A DNA stretch of 64,000 nt, from positions 1-64,000 of the forward strand of contig CAMAXE010000026.1 in NCBI GenBank assembly GCA_945862145.1, given 5' to 3'. The position numbers were made by a program, and so were the translations under genes. Each line of letters starts with the position of its first letter. Position 1 is the first letter of the stretch. This stretch comes from Klebsiella pneumoniae (GTDB taxonomy: Bacteria > Pseudomonadota > Gammaproteobacteria > Pseudomonadales > UBA5518). Below the pieces are notes generated by a model that saw only the letters and a program-made list of their open reading frames with translations, ran no database searches and was not told where the DNA came from. Positions 52,116 to 63,500 of the stretch are shown one piece after another.

Positions 52116-54578
52116 CTACTGCCCGAATGTCCCCAACATTTTGTTAACCTCATCGCTTTCCAGTACTGGTGGCGCTGGGCTGAAGTTACGCTCCGCCAGG
52201 AACTTTCCGAACCCCCTCCCTATACCCTGAGCCTCTTTCCGGAGCAATCTGCTCACGGTGACCGGGAGGATTCTGTCCAGCGTCTGGTAGTCGTTCTCCT
52301 TCAGTACTTTCCGGAACAATTTTTCCGCGTCGCCGTTCATGTTCACCTCGAGAACTGTGTCTTTCGCTTCGACGGACTGGTCAAGGCCGCTATAGGGTTT
52401 GGCAATACGTTCGCTCAACCTGGCAACCGCATCGTTAACGCCCGTAGCGTCCTGGGCTAGCCGTGCACGCTGGTAATCACGTGCAGCAAGTGCAAACCCG
52501 AAGTTTTCGTCAGCGAACTTACCAAACACCGTGCTCGTTTCACGGATGCTCTCCTGCAACTGCGGGTTATCCCACGCGGCATAGAACTGGTCGCCGGGAC
52601 TTGATGCGTTCTCGACGTTGTTCAACCCCGCCGCACCGTCCAGACGCGCTGCTGTCTCCCTGGCCGCGTTTTGGTCACGGAAATAACCCGGTGACAACGC
52701 GTTTTGCGCGCTCTTGCTCCGCACATTAGGGGACGCCGCCGCAAGACGATCCAGTGGTGATCGCAGCATGCTCGTGGTTTCAGCCGAAAGACGTGCGCGA
52801 AGACTCGCAACCTCCGGACTTTTCTGAGTGGCTCTGAACGCCGAATTCCGTTCCATCAAACGCAATATTTCGTCTTCCGTCTCGTCAAATATCTCATCCG
52901 TGGCTCCGAAGGACCCCTCCCTTATTTTGGCATCAAAGTTTTTTATCACGTTTTTCAAGGTGCTCGCTTGAAGGTTGATCTGTGTGGGCGCATTCGGCTT
53001 GATGAAAGTCGTCATTATCTCGCCAGCCAAATTGAGCTTTTGGGCAGGCGTCGCATCCCGAAACCCTTTGACGGCTCCGACGAAAAGCAAATTTTCGTCG
53101 TCAAACGCTTCTTGCGCTTTCCTGGTGAGGAGAGGACCCACTTCACTATCAGCAAGGATACGGCGCTTCACAGGAGACGAAAGCGCGGCTGCTTGATCGG
53201 AAAACATCTCGACATCCGCAGCCCTTTGAAGGAGCCGACTGCGAGTGGCCGCAGCCGCTGCCTTGTCTACAGCAGCCGCTGCTGCTTGTCTCGCAGTCGC
53301 CATCGCCGCATTTCCAGCTCTTTCGGCTACTACGGCTTCTTTATTGAGTTGCCTCAATCTTTTCGGAGAGAAAATGGCGTTCTTTTCAATAATCAGGGAG
53401 GGGTCCTTGAAATCAGCAGTTTGCGGGGAATTCAAGCCCAACAATCTGTCCAGCTTGCTGCCTCCAACCCCGTTAATGTTGTTTCCAACTGTGTCGACAC
53501 CAAACCAGTTTTTCCCATTAGCTTTATAGATATTTTTTTCGATTTTTTGTTGTAAAACATCTCCGCCGCGCAGATCGTCCAGTTTCGCCAACTTGCCGTC
53601 AGCCCAGGTTTTCGCGGAATTTCCCAGTTTCCCGGTAGACAGAAGCCCAACAAGTCTCAATGCTTTGTCGCCTGCCTCGCCCGCATCCACCACATCGTCG
53701 ATTTTCTTCGCCGCCATGGCGGCTACCTTGGCTGCTTTCGCCGACCTCGAGTAAACGTCCCCCACCCCACCCAGCAGACCGCCCGCACCGGCCGCACCTA
53801 TCATCCAGGCATTTTCGGGATTGATGGTGCCGCGACCGGTTACGGCCTGGCCAGCGGCCTCGGCGCCCGCCTCGAGAGCTGCCACTGCAACAACCGCCAC
53901 AATCTGCGCGGTTCTGCTGAGAACAGCGATCGTGCTCACCGCGCTACCAACACCCGCAGCAAGCCCCCCCAGGGCGCCCGCGACGAGGTCACCCTTGAAC
54001 TGGTCAACGTCGAACTCTTTCTGGACCCCGAATCCGATCAGGGAGGCCTGGATCAGCGCAGAGGCGGCAGCCGCGATCACAACCCCGGCCACCACGCTGG
54101 CGGCAACGCCGACGGCAATGGCAGCAACCCCTGCGGCGGTGGACGCCACAACCACGCCAGCGATGACGCCACTACCGGTTCCTGCCGCAGCCGCCGCCCC
54201 CGCCGCAAACACCGGCGCGAGCGCACCGGCCGTGAGGATGGTTGCCGCAATCGCCGCGATCGCGATGACCACGATGAGCGTGATGATCGCGCCCTGCAGC
54301 AGGCAGCTGTCATCGGATGCGGTTTGCGCCGGCGGTATACCGGGAAGCACGCTGCCAACGATGTCGCCGGGCTTGTAAACCGAGTAATTCTCGGCGTTGC
54401 GGTAGTTGTTGTCGGTGGTGCCCGGCACCACCATACGCGCGCCGGCAGAGAGCATCTCGCTGCCGGTGAGGCCGTTTTCCTCGGCAATCACGAACCACAG
54501 ATCAGGCGTGCCGTAGTACTGCGTTGCCAGCGAGCGCAGCGTCTCGCCCGCAATCACCGTGTGCTGGAGTTCGGAGGA
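52116..54578 (-). other. Non-repeat C-terminal part of the RHS protein: LysM, hydrophobic segment, unknown tail
   Basis: Reading 5' to 3' on the minus strand: the LysM core HTVIAGETLRSLATQYYGTP and then GARMVVPG (54578-54420), which usually binds peptidoglycan; the hydrophobic block LLQGAIITLIVVIAIAAIAA followed by Ala/Val/Gly-rich sequence (about 54320-54030), which could form membrane helices; a second Gly/Ala-rich block (about 54000-53750); and then a mostly hydrophilic, helical tail with KIDDVVDAGEAGDKALRLVG, FDDENLLFVGAVKGFRD and a C-terminus ESDEVNKMLGTFGQ. The DNA of 52.1-53.6 kb is visibly more A/T-rich than the repeat region, as is usual for acquired toxin tips. I recognise no catalytic motif in the tail. 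Confidence 0.7.
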
Positions 54579-57500
54579 CTGCGGGTAGCTCGCATCGATG
54601 GGCTCGTGGGCCATGATGTCCCCGGACCCGGTATCCGCCCACGCAGACCAGTTAGTGATAACGACGCCCAAAGGGTTGCTACCGCTGCGGAAGCGCTCCG
54701 CCACCGGTTTGCCGGCAGCGCACAGGAAACGCGTCTGGTTCTCTACTGCGGAATAAGAAGTAATGACGTACTCGCGCTTCTGCACGATGTTCCCGCGGGC
54801 GTCGTACAGGAACTCCTTGGTCGGCTCCGTCACGTCGATGACTTTACGCGTCCTGCCGTCTGTCGTGATGCGTACGTCGGATGTGGCAACCCCCGTGCTG
54901 GCGCCCGACATGTAAATAGATAAATAGGTCGGACCCTGTTCGTACTGGTATCTGAGATTTGCAGTGACCGACCCGGTGGACATCGTGGTGACGACAACGC
55001 CTATTTCCCTGATGGCACCGGTCTCCCTCCACAAAAGAAAGCGGGTCTCGGTTTCCGTATCCGGGAAGGTGTCCAGAACCTTGGAATAGATCCTGGTGTT
55101 GCTGCTGTCATAAAGCGTGTACGTGAGAGTCGAGGTATACTCTCGGTAGTATCGAGTGATATTTCCCGCCTTGTCGTAGCTCCAAGATTCAAGCACGCCT
55201 CCGGTTGGACTGTCCCGCCTCGCCTCCTTCACTTTGCCATCGGCGTAATAGCCGTACACCAGGAGACCCGTCGCACTGGAGCTCATGCTGGCGCGGTTGC
55301 CATTGGCACCGTAGGTGAAGACCGCGCCATCGATGCTGCGTAGCAGCCGGTTGGCCCCATCGAAGCTTGCCGTATTCGTGTAGTTCGTAGGTTTGGTCTG
55401 GGTGTACCAGGTGATATGGCGCCCATTACCGTCGTAGCCGAAGATCTCCCAGTAGATGGAGTTACCGGCGCTGTCTAGTTCATCCCACCGCACGAGTTCG
55501 TTGTTCTTGTTGTAAGAGCTGAAGGTGCGGGTGAGCGAGGCGTAGCCCCCGGACTTGGGTGTGTAGAGGACTTGTCCGCTCGCGAGGACCGACGAGGTGG
55601 CGTTCGACACCATGTGTTCCGTAATCACGTTGCCGGCATAGTCGAGGCTGTACCCGTCGAGCGTGGATTGCGGGATATCCAGGGTCCAGATCAGCCGGCC
55701 GGCGGCGTCGTAGCCATAGGCCTGATCAAGCCCTGGCAATGCTGTCGAGCGCGTCACCCGACGTCCGAACCGGTCGTAGGTGTAGGTGACATCCACACCG
55801 CCCGCAAGCGTCTCTTCCAGTACCCGTCCGAAATCATCAAACACAAGATTCAGATTCGTGGGACTGGATCCGTTCGAGGGTCTCACCTCGATGAAGCCCA
55901 GGTAGTTCGTGGACCAGAACGCCTCCACCAGGTTCGGGTGGCCGCTCCTGACGGCCGCTAGCGCTGCCGCCAGTGTGGTGGGCTTGGCTTGCACGAAGGT
56001 CTCGGAGCCGTCTCCCGCCACCACGCCCCGGAAGGAGTACTCGACCTGCAACCCGGCGGCGTTGAACGCCCGCAGGAAGAAATGGCGATTCTCGTCCTGC
56101 ACGCCCACCTGGTTGTCGAAGGTGTCGTAGAGGTATGTGGCAGTGGCATCGTCAAAACCACTCTCTGTCTCGCCCGCCGTGGTCTTGTTGAGCAGGCGGT
56201 CGTGTCGGTCGTATTTGTAGTAGGTGATGACACCGCCCCCTAAGTTGGCACTGCCCACATAGCTGTTGAGGCGACGACCGAAGCTGTCGACGGAATAGCT
56301 TTCGCGGGTACCGATAACCTCGGTGCCGTTGGCCTCGATGAAATACGTTCCCGAAAGTTCGTTGTCGTAAAAAGCGGTACCCGCGATGTCATAGACCCAC
56401 ACCTGCGCATTGCCTGCCGGCCAGGTCTTGCGGGTCATATTGCCCAGACGGTCATACCGGTATTGCGTGGTCCGTGACTCGGCGTCGGTTTCTGTCACCC
56501 GGTTTCCCGCGCCGTCATAGGCGTAGCGGGTGATCGACTGGTCGGTCTGCAGCCGCCCGGGCTCGATTTTGGTGATCAGTCTGCCTGCGTAGTCCCGCTC
56601 GCTCGCGTAGCGCGCACCTATCTCATCGATGTGCTTCGTCACCGAGCCTGTCTTGTCGAAGAAGTCGTAACTCAGCAGCGGCGCGTTTGCCGCAAGCCCC
56701 TGGTTGTTGAAGGCATCGAGGCTGCCATAGAGCCGCGTGCGCAACGCGCGGCCCATGGCGTCCACATCAAAGGCGCGCCAGAGCCCGTTGCCGGCATTGG
56801 TCGCCACCAGAAAGCCCGCATCGTTGTAGCGGTATTCCTCGACCTTGGTCTGCGCGGGAGACCCCTGGTACGCGGGCGTGTACCACGCCTTCACGATCTG
56901 GCCGGCCGTGTTGTAGGTGGTGAAGTGCTTCTGGTTGTAGTGCTTGGCCTCGCTCGCTACCGTCTGCCGGCCTGCCGCGTCGTACGTGTAAAAACTCTGG
57001 CGCAACGCCGGATTGCCCACGATCAGCGCCGTGCCGGCGGGCAGCAACGTGCCGTCTGCCGCCAGATCCCCTTCGCGCGCATAGCTGCGGTGGCCGGAGC
57101 GGTCGTAGCCATACACGCGCGTGATGTCGATGCCACCGGCGCTGGCGGCAAGCTCGGTCTCGCGGACCAGCAGATTCACTGCGTTGTAGAAGAAAGTCTT
57201 TAGCTGATCGGCCGCGGCAGAGGCCACGGGCAGTACGGTGCCCGCAGTTGCCGCCAGCGCGGGATCGGTCCGGGTGGCGAGCTGGGCTGCAGTCAGCGGG
57301 TTGAAGTAGCGCCGCTGCTCCTTGAGATTCCCGTTACGGTCGTAGGTGAATGTGGTCAACACGCGGTTGGTGGCAACCGAGGCCACCAGGCGGTTCAGCG
57401 CATCGTAGAAGTAGTATTCCTGGATCTGTTCTTTGTCCTGGGTGGTGATATCACCCACCCGCTTGGCGATCAGGTTGCCGGCTGCGTCGTAACTGAAATA

Positions 57501-60500
57501 CGTGGTCATCCGACGCAGCCCGTTCACCGTCTGTACGGACGGGCCGGTCTCCTGCACTAAATTGTTCTCCGCGTCGTAGACGCGGTTGATCTGGTACCCG
57601 ATATCGCTTGCAGACCCAGTGGGTTTCAGCACCGTGCTGAAACTGCCCGCAGCCAGTGCGGTTTTGTATTTCAGCTCGCGGACCAGATGGCCTTGGGAAT
57701 CGTAGGCAAAGGACGTCAGGTAACCGGTCGCGTCCACCTGCGCCACCACGCGCCCGTTGATGTCGTAGTAGCTGTAAGTCGTGGCGCGGTTGGCGTCGGG
57801 CACTGACACCACATTGCCCCAGGCGTCGTAGGTGGTCCGGGTCGATAACTTTGAACTCGACTGGGATACGGTGGGCGCTCCCACAGCCGTTGCCGTATCG
57901 GTGTCGGTGAGTGTGGTGACCGTGACCTGCGGCCAGGTGGTCGTGGTGAGCCGCCCCTTGGCGTCATACTCGTAGCGCATGGTGATCGCATCGGCTACTG
58001 CCACCACGGGCAGGGGTGCCGCATCGGAGACATCAAGCGTGCTGCGCGCCGTGCGATCGAGCGTGGTGCTCGTCACGTCACCAAAGACGTTGTAGATAAA
58101 GGTACGCAGCGCCCCGTCGCCGTTGCGCTCCGCCACCTTGCGGCCCAACAGGTCATACCAGTTCCGGGTGACGAAGCCGCGCTCGTCGGTGATGCGGATC
58201 AGGTTGCCAACGGCGTCGTAGGTCTTGAAGACCAGCCCTTTCTCGAGTGCGTCGGGGCTGGCAAGGGAGACGGCCGAGACCGTCAGGGGAAGTGACCAGG
58301 TCTCGAAGGCTGGCCGCACCTCGAGCACCACACGGCCGTCGAGGTCGTACCAGAATTCTTTCACCGCCTCGGTCGTGACCGGCGACGAGCCCTCAGACAC
58401 CCGCACATCGATCACGCGCGTGAGGTTGCCGAAAATATCGTAGGCGTAGCGCGTCTCCTTGCCGCTCGCGTCTACCGTGCTGATGGCACGGTTCATGAGA
58501 TCGTAGCGCGTGGTGCTGGTGTTGTTGCGGGCGTCGGTCTTGCTGATGACGTTGCCGGCACGGTCGTAACCAAGCGTCTGCACATTGCGGCCGGTGGTCT
58601 GCGTGCGCAGCCAGCCGTTACTGAGGTAGGTGTAGGTGGTGAGGCGATCGGGATCGCTGTTCAAGGGTGCGGCAAGCCCGTTGGCGAGCAGCGCGGGGTT
58701 GTGCACCCGCTCCTCGATCTTGTTGCCCGCGGCATCGTAGCGGTAGCTCTCGACCACGCCGTCTGCGGCGGTGAAAGACCGGATGCGCCCGGTACGGTCG
58801 TAGCTCCAGCTCTGTACTTTCCCGGCACCACTGGCGGTGACGGTATTGATCAGACTGGTCGAGCTGCCGGCGGGCGTTTCCGTCAGGCGCAGCAGCAAGC
58901 CCGTCGAATCATAGAGCCAGGCTCGGGTAGTGCCGTTGCCGTAGTTGATGACCTGATTGGATGTCTCGGTAAGCACCCGGTTGTTGCCGTCGTAGGTGCG
59001 GAAGCTGCGCCGCTCCGTCGGGCCCTGGTTGCTTGTCGAGGGTGGAACAAGATCCAAGAGCGTGCCCGTGACTTTGTTCGGCCGGGCGTAGGTTTCGAGC
59101 TCATTGCCAAAGGCATCGCGCACATAGGTGGTGTAACCACCCTCGGCATCCACCTTGGCGATCAGCTGGTTGTATTCGTTGTAATAGAACCGCATGACGC
59201 CACCCTTGGCGTCTTCAGTTTTTATCAGGTTGCCCACTGCATCGTAGGCGTAGGTGGTGGCGCTGCCGGAAAAGCTGTAGAGGTTGCCGTAGCTGGCGTA
59301 GCCACCGCTCCCAGAACCTACCGCCCGATTACCAACGCTGCCACTGGACCACACCAGGCGGCCCATCAGGTCGTAGCGGTAACTGCGCGTTCGATCCAGA
59401 TCCTCAGTCGACACAACTTCGCGGATCAGGTTACCCGCGGCGTCGTAATAGAACAGGGTGCCGAACGGGTTGTCGGCGGGGATTTCCTGAATGACACGGC
59501 CAGCCTTGTCATAGACGTAGCCCGTCTGCGTCCATGCCTCAACTCCTCCCGTTACCGATTGCAACGTGCGCACGGACGTCTGGCGGCCCAGCACATCGCG
59601 CGCGATCACCGTGCGCTCGCCGGCGTCGTTGCTCTGCTCCTTCAGCGTGCCGTCGGCATACCAGAGGTAGGTGGTGGTGAGGCGCAGTTCGGGGTAGTTC
59701 GCGGCGTTCGAATCCGCGATGCCCGTGATCTGCGTCCTGCGGTTGCCGAGCACATCGTAGGTGGAGCGGATCGCCCCGCCCTCGGCATCAACCGTGTAGA
59801 TCAGGTTGTTGGCGGCGTCGTAGCTGAAGGTGGTGGTTTGCGGAGTGGAGCGGTCGAACTTGCTGCGCTGCTCAGGGGTGAGTGCACCCAGATTGGTCCA
59901 GTACTGCCCGAGGAACGTCCAGGTTGCGCCCGCGTAACTCCAGGTGTTGCCTTGCAGCGGCTGGGGGATGGGATCGCCGTCCGTCAAAGCCAACTTCTCC
60001 GATTCGGTTTTCAACACCTCTGGGGGCAGCACGTACTCGCCCACCGTTAGCCGAACGAGATTGCCGAAATCGTCGTAATCGAAGCTCGAGCTGAAACCCT
60101 CGGCATCGGTGATCGTCTTCTGACGGCCCAGCACATCGTAGGTGTAGCGTGTGGTGTGCATGGCGTTCAGCGGGGCTCCCGCGCTGACAAAACCGGTGGT
60201 CTCGGAGGCCACCAGTGCCGGGTTGGCGGCATCGTAGGTGTAGGTGGTGCGCACGCCGCCGTTGGCGCTGGTGATCACCGGCAAGCCGCCGGAGAGCACG
60301 GGATCACCGCCGGCCGTGAGGCTCGCCTTGCCAACCACGCGCTCGCTCACCAGGCCCTGCGCGTTCTTGCGCGTGATCGTCACCGTGCCCTTGGCGTCCA
60401 GGATCCACACCTGATCGCCCGCGGAGTCGTAGCCGTAACGGGTGCTCTTGCCCTCCGGGTCTGTGATCCGGATCAGGCGGCTCTGGGCGTCATAGGCATA

Positions 60501-63500
60501 GCGCGTGATGCGCTCCTGCCCGGCGATGCCTGCGGCCTGGACGGTGGCGGTCTTGTTGCCGTTGTCGTCGTACTCATAGCGCGTCGAAACCATCTGGCCC
60601 GAGAACAGCACGCCGCTGTCTTCCTGCACCAGGCGGTTCCGGGCGTCGTAGCTGTAGGTGACGGTGTAGGCGCTTGCGGTGCCCTCGGCATAGGTGATGC
60701 TTTTGGTGAGCCCACCTTCCCAGGTGTAGACGGCGCGCATGCCCACCGCGTTCACGTAGAGCTGCAATTCGCCGTTGGCGTAGTAGCTCCAGCGCTCCTC
60801 GCGCAGGATGGTGTGCGTAGCGTCGGCGGCGTCTTCGACCGTCTTGTGGGTCAGCCTGTCGCTGCCGCCTTCGTATTCGTAGCGCGTGAGGCGACCCGCG
60901 GCGGTGGTTTCCGAGCGCAGCCGCGTGCCGCCCTGGTCGTAGGTGTAGGTGCTGGTGCGTGCGTTGGCGGTGCCCACAGCCTCAACTTTGACCAGCACAT
61001 TGCCCGCGGCGTTCAGCGTGAACGTGGTGACCACACCGGCGGCGTCTACCTGGCGGATCACCATGGCGTTGCTGTCGTAGCCCAGCGTTCCGCCGCTGCG
61101 ATCAGCGGTGCTGACCGTGCGAGTCATGCTGCCGGCAAGGTTGCCGGCGGCGTCGTAGCTGTAGGTGATGATGAGACCGTCGCTGTCGGTGCGAGTGGCG
61201 AGCTGGTTCATGGCGTTCCAGGTCGACTGCCTCACCCGCGCGGTGTCGCCCGGTAGTACCAGCGGCACGCTCGCATCGGCGGCCAAGGTATACACGCCGT
61301 TGTACTCGCGCCTGACAGTTTCGTTGCCTGCGACGTCGTACTCGTACACGGTGAGATAGCCGGCCTCGCTCAGGCTGCGCACCAGGCGCTTGGCCGCGTC
61401 ATAGGCAAAGTACCGCGTGCCGCCCTCGGGGCTGGTGATCGACAGCACATTGCCGGCGGCATCGTAGGTTTGGGTGGTGGCACCCAGACCCGATCCGTAG
61501 GATGCGCTGAGAAGACGATTGGAATCATCGTAGACAAAGGTGGTGGTGTTGCCGCGCGCATCTGTGCGTGAAATGACGTTGCCCGCAGCGTCGTAATCGC
61601 GTGTCTGGGTGTTGCCCACCTCGTCAACGGCAGTCACTACACGTCCGCGCAGATCGTAGCTGCGCGTGTTGACGAGGCCGTAAGCATCCTCTGAGGTCAC
61701 ATCCCCGAAAGCGTTGTAGCCGAACGATCGGTACTCGGCGTCGCCGCCCTGCTCCCGCGTGAGGTGGTCAAGCCTGTCATAGGTGTAGGTCGTAAGGTAG
61801 TTAGCCGGCACACCCGTGGCGCCGGGCACAGCAAGCTCTGTCTTGCTGATCTGGTTGTCGACCTTGTCGTAGCCGAAGTCGGTGCGACGGTTCTCGCCAT
61901 CGAGCAGATAGCTCAGGCGGTTCAGCGCGTCATAGGTGTAGGTGGTCTTCGCGAGACGCTCGTCCGTGACCGTCTTCAGGTTCCCCACCTTGTCGTAGGT
62001 GTAGGTCACGAAGGTGGCATCGGCGTTGCTGCGCCTGCTCACGCGATTCAAGGGGCCGTAAGTGAAGTGCGTCCAGTTGCCGCGCGCATCGCGCTCGCCG
62101 GTGACATTGCCGAGCCTGTCGTATTCGAGTGTCTTCACCACGTTGCCGAGGGCGTCGGTAACGCTGGAGAGACGGTTCAGCCGATTGTAGGTGAGTGTGA
62201 CTCGATTACCGTTGCGATCGGTGCTCGCGATCAGGTTGCCCAGCGCGTCGTACTCACGCGTCTCCTGGCTTGCGTCGGGATGGATGGTGCTGATGAGCCG
62301 GTTCTGCGCGTCGTAGCCGTATTCGGTACGGAATCCACGCGCATCAATCACTGCGGTACGGTTGGCCGCGGCGTCATATTCGTAGGCAACGATATCACCG
62401 ACATCGTCACTGACGAGCAGCAGGCGGTTCTGCGCGTCGTACTGGTAACGGGTGAGCCGATCGCCACCCAGCGTGCCCGTGAGTATCGGCACGCCGATCT
62501 GGAACACGCCCCGGTCAATGGCATCGAAGGTGGCCAGCGGGGCCCCGATGCTCGCGGCATAGCGCTTTTCGGTGGCGCGGTTGCCGTTGGCGTCATAGCT
62601 GTAGTCGTTGACGTAGCCGAGCGCATCGATCTGCAAAATGAGCTCATTGGCCGCGTTGTAGCACCAGACCGTGTTGCGGCCCTCGGCGTCCTGCGTGAAT
62701 GTGAGGTTGCCGTTGGCGTCGTAGGCGTAGCGCGTGGAGGTCGAGCTCGTCGCGCTCAACCAGCGCGTTTCGCTGATCAGGCGGTTCGCATCGTTGTAGG
62801 CGTAGGTGGTGCGCTCGTCCACCGTGCCGTTCTCCACCACTTTCGCGACCACGTTGTTGGCCGCATCGTAGGTGTAGGTGGTGGGGTTGTTGGCCGCGTC
62901 GTACGCGGTCTTCACATTGCCGAAGCTGTCGTACTCGAAACGGTCGGTCTGGGCCTTGCCCGCGACGTTGGCAGCCCGCGTGATGCTCGCCACCGCGCCG
63001 TGCACGTCGTAGCTGTAGTCCGTGCGCGTGCCCGTGGCATCGGTCTCGGACAACATGCGGTTAGTGGCGTCGTAGACCCAGCGCGTCTCGCGCACCACCG
63101 TGCCCGCGGCAACGCCGCCCGTGCCCGGCGCTGGCGCCTCGGTGCGGCGCAGCAGATTGCCGCTCGGGTCATAGGCAAAGGTGGTGCGGCTGCCCAGCGC
63201 ATCTGTCAGCTCCACCGCGCGATCGAGCGCGTCGTAGCGGATCGTCTGGGTGTTGCCACGCGCGTCGGTCAGACGCGTCACGTTGTACATCCGGTCGAAG
63301 CCGGTTTCCGTGCGCTCCTCGACAGCACCGTTCAGCACTACCACCGCACGCAGGTTGTTCTCGGCGTCGTACTCGTAGCGCGTGATTTCCTCGCCTTGCG
63401 AGCCCACGCCGCCGGCTCCCACGGCGGTGATCTGTTCTACGCGGTTATCCAGCGCGTCGTAGCTGAAGCTCGTCACGCGACCGCGCGCATCCGTGAAACC

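Larger units (their letters stand above)
51590..52122. repeat. Cluster of REP-like palindromic repeats (BIME-like) and composite modules
   Basis: This 0.55-kb stretch holds no gene. Two kinds of palindromic unit alternate. One is TCGCGCGCATGGCGCGCTCC followed by TACA (near 51616-51639, 51759-51781, 52037-52060; partial at 51968-51978). The other, in inverted arrangement, is GTAGGAGCGGGCCATGCCCG followed by CGA (near 51652-51673, 51808-51830, 51992-52014, 52073-52095). Between some pairs are modules containing GATGAAAAATGGAAGACCTG with ACCCCGTATTCC. The units fit the GTAGGAGCG-type REP elements of gammaproteobacteria, often mobilised by a REP-associated transposase, which is not present here. 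The cluster runs into the stop codon of the RHS gene. Confidence 0.8.

Noticed and set aside
51590-52122. Possible CRISPR array
   Set aside because: Repeat units are palindromic, of two kinds, inverted relative to each other and irregularly spaced, with no uniform spacers or cas genes.
53245-53529. Small Ala-rich plus-strand frame inside the RHS tail region
   Set aside because: It lies opposite the open RHS frame and has no ribosome binding site or family pattern, so it is not supported as an immunity gene.
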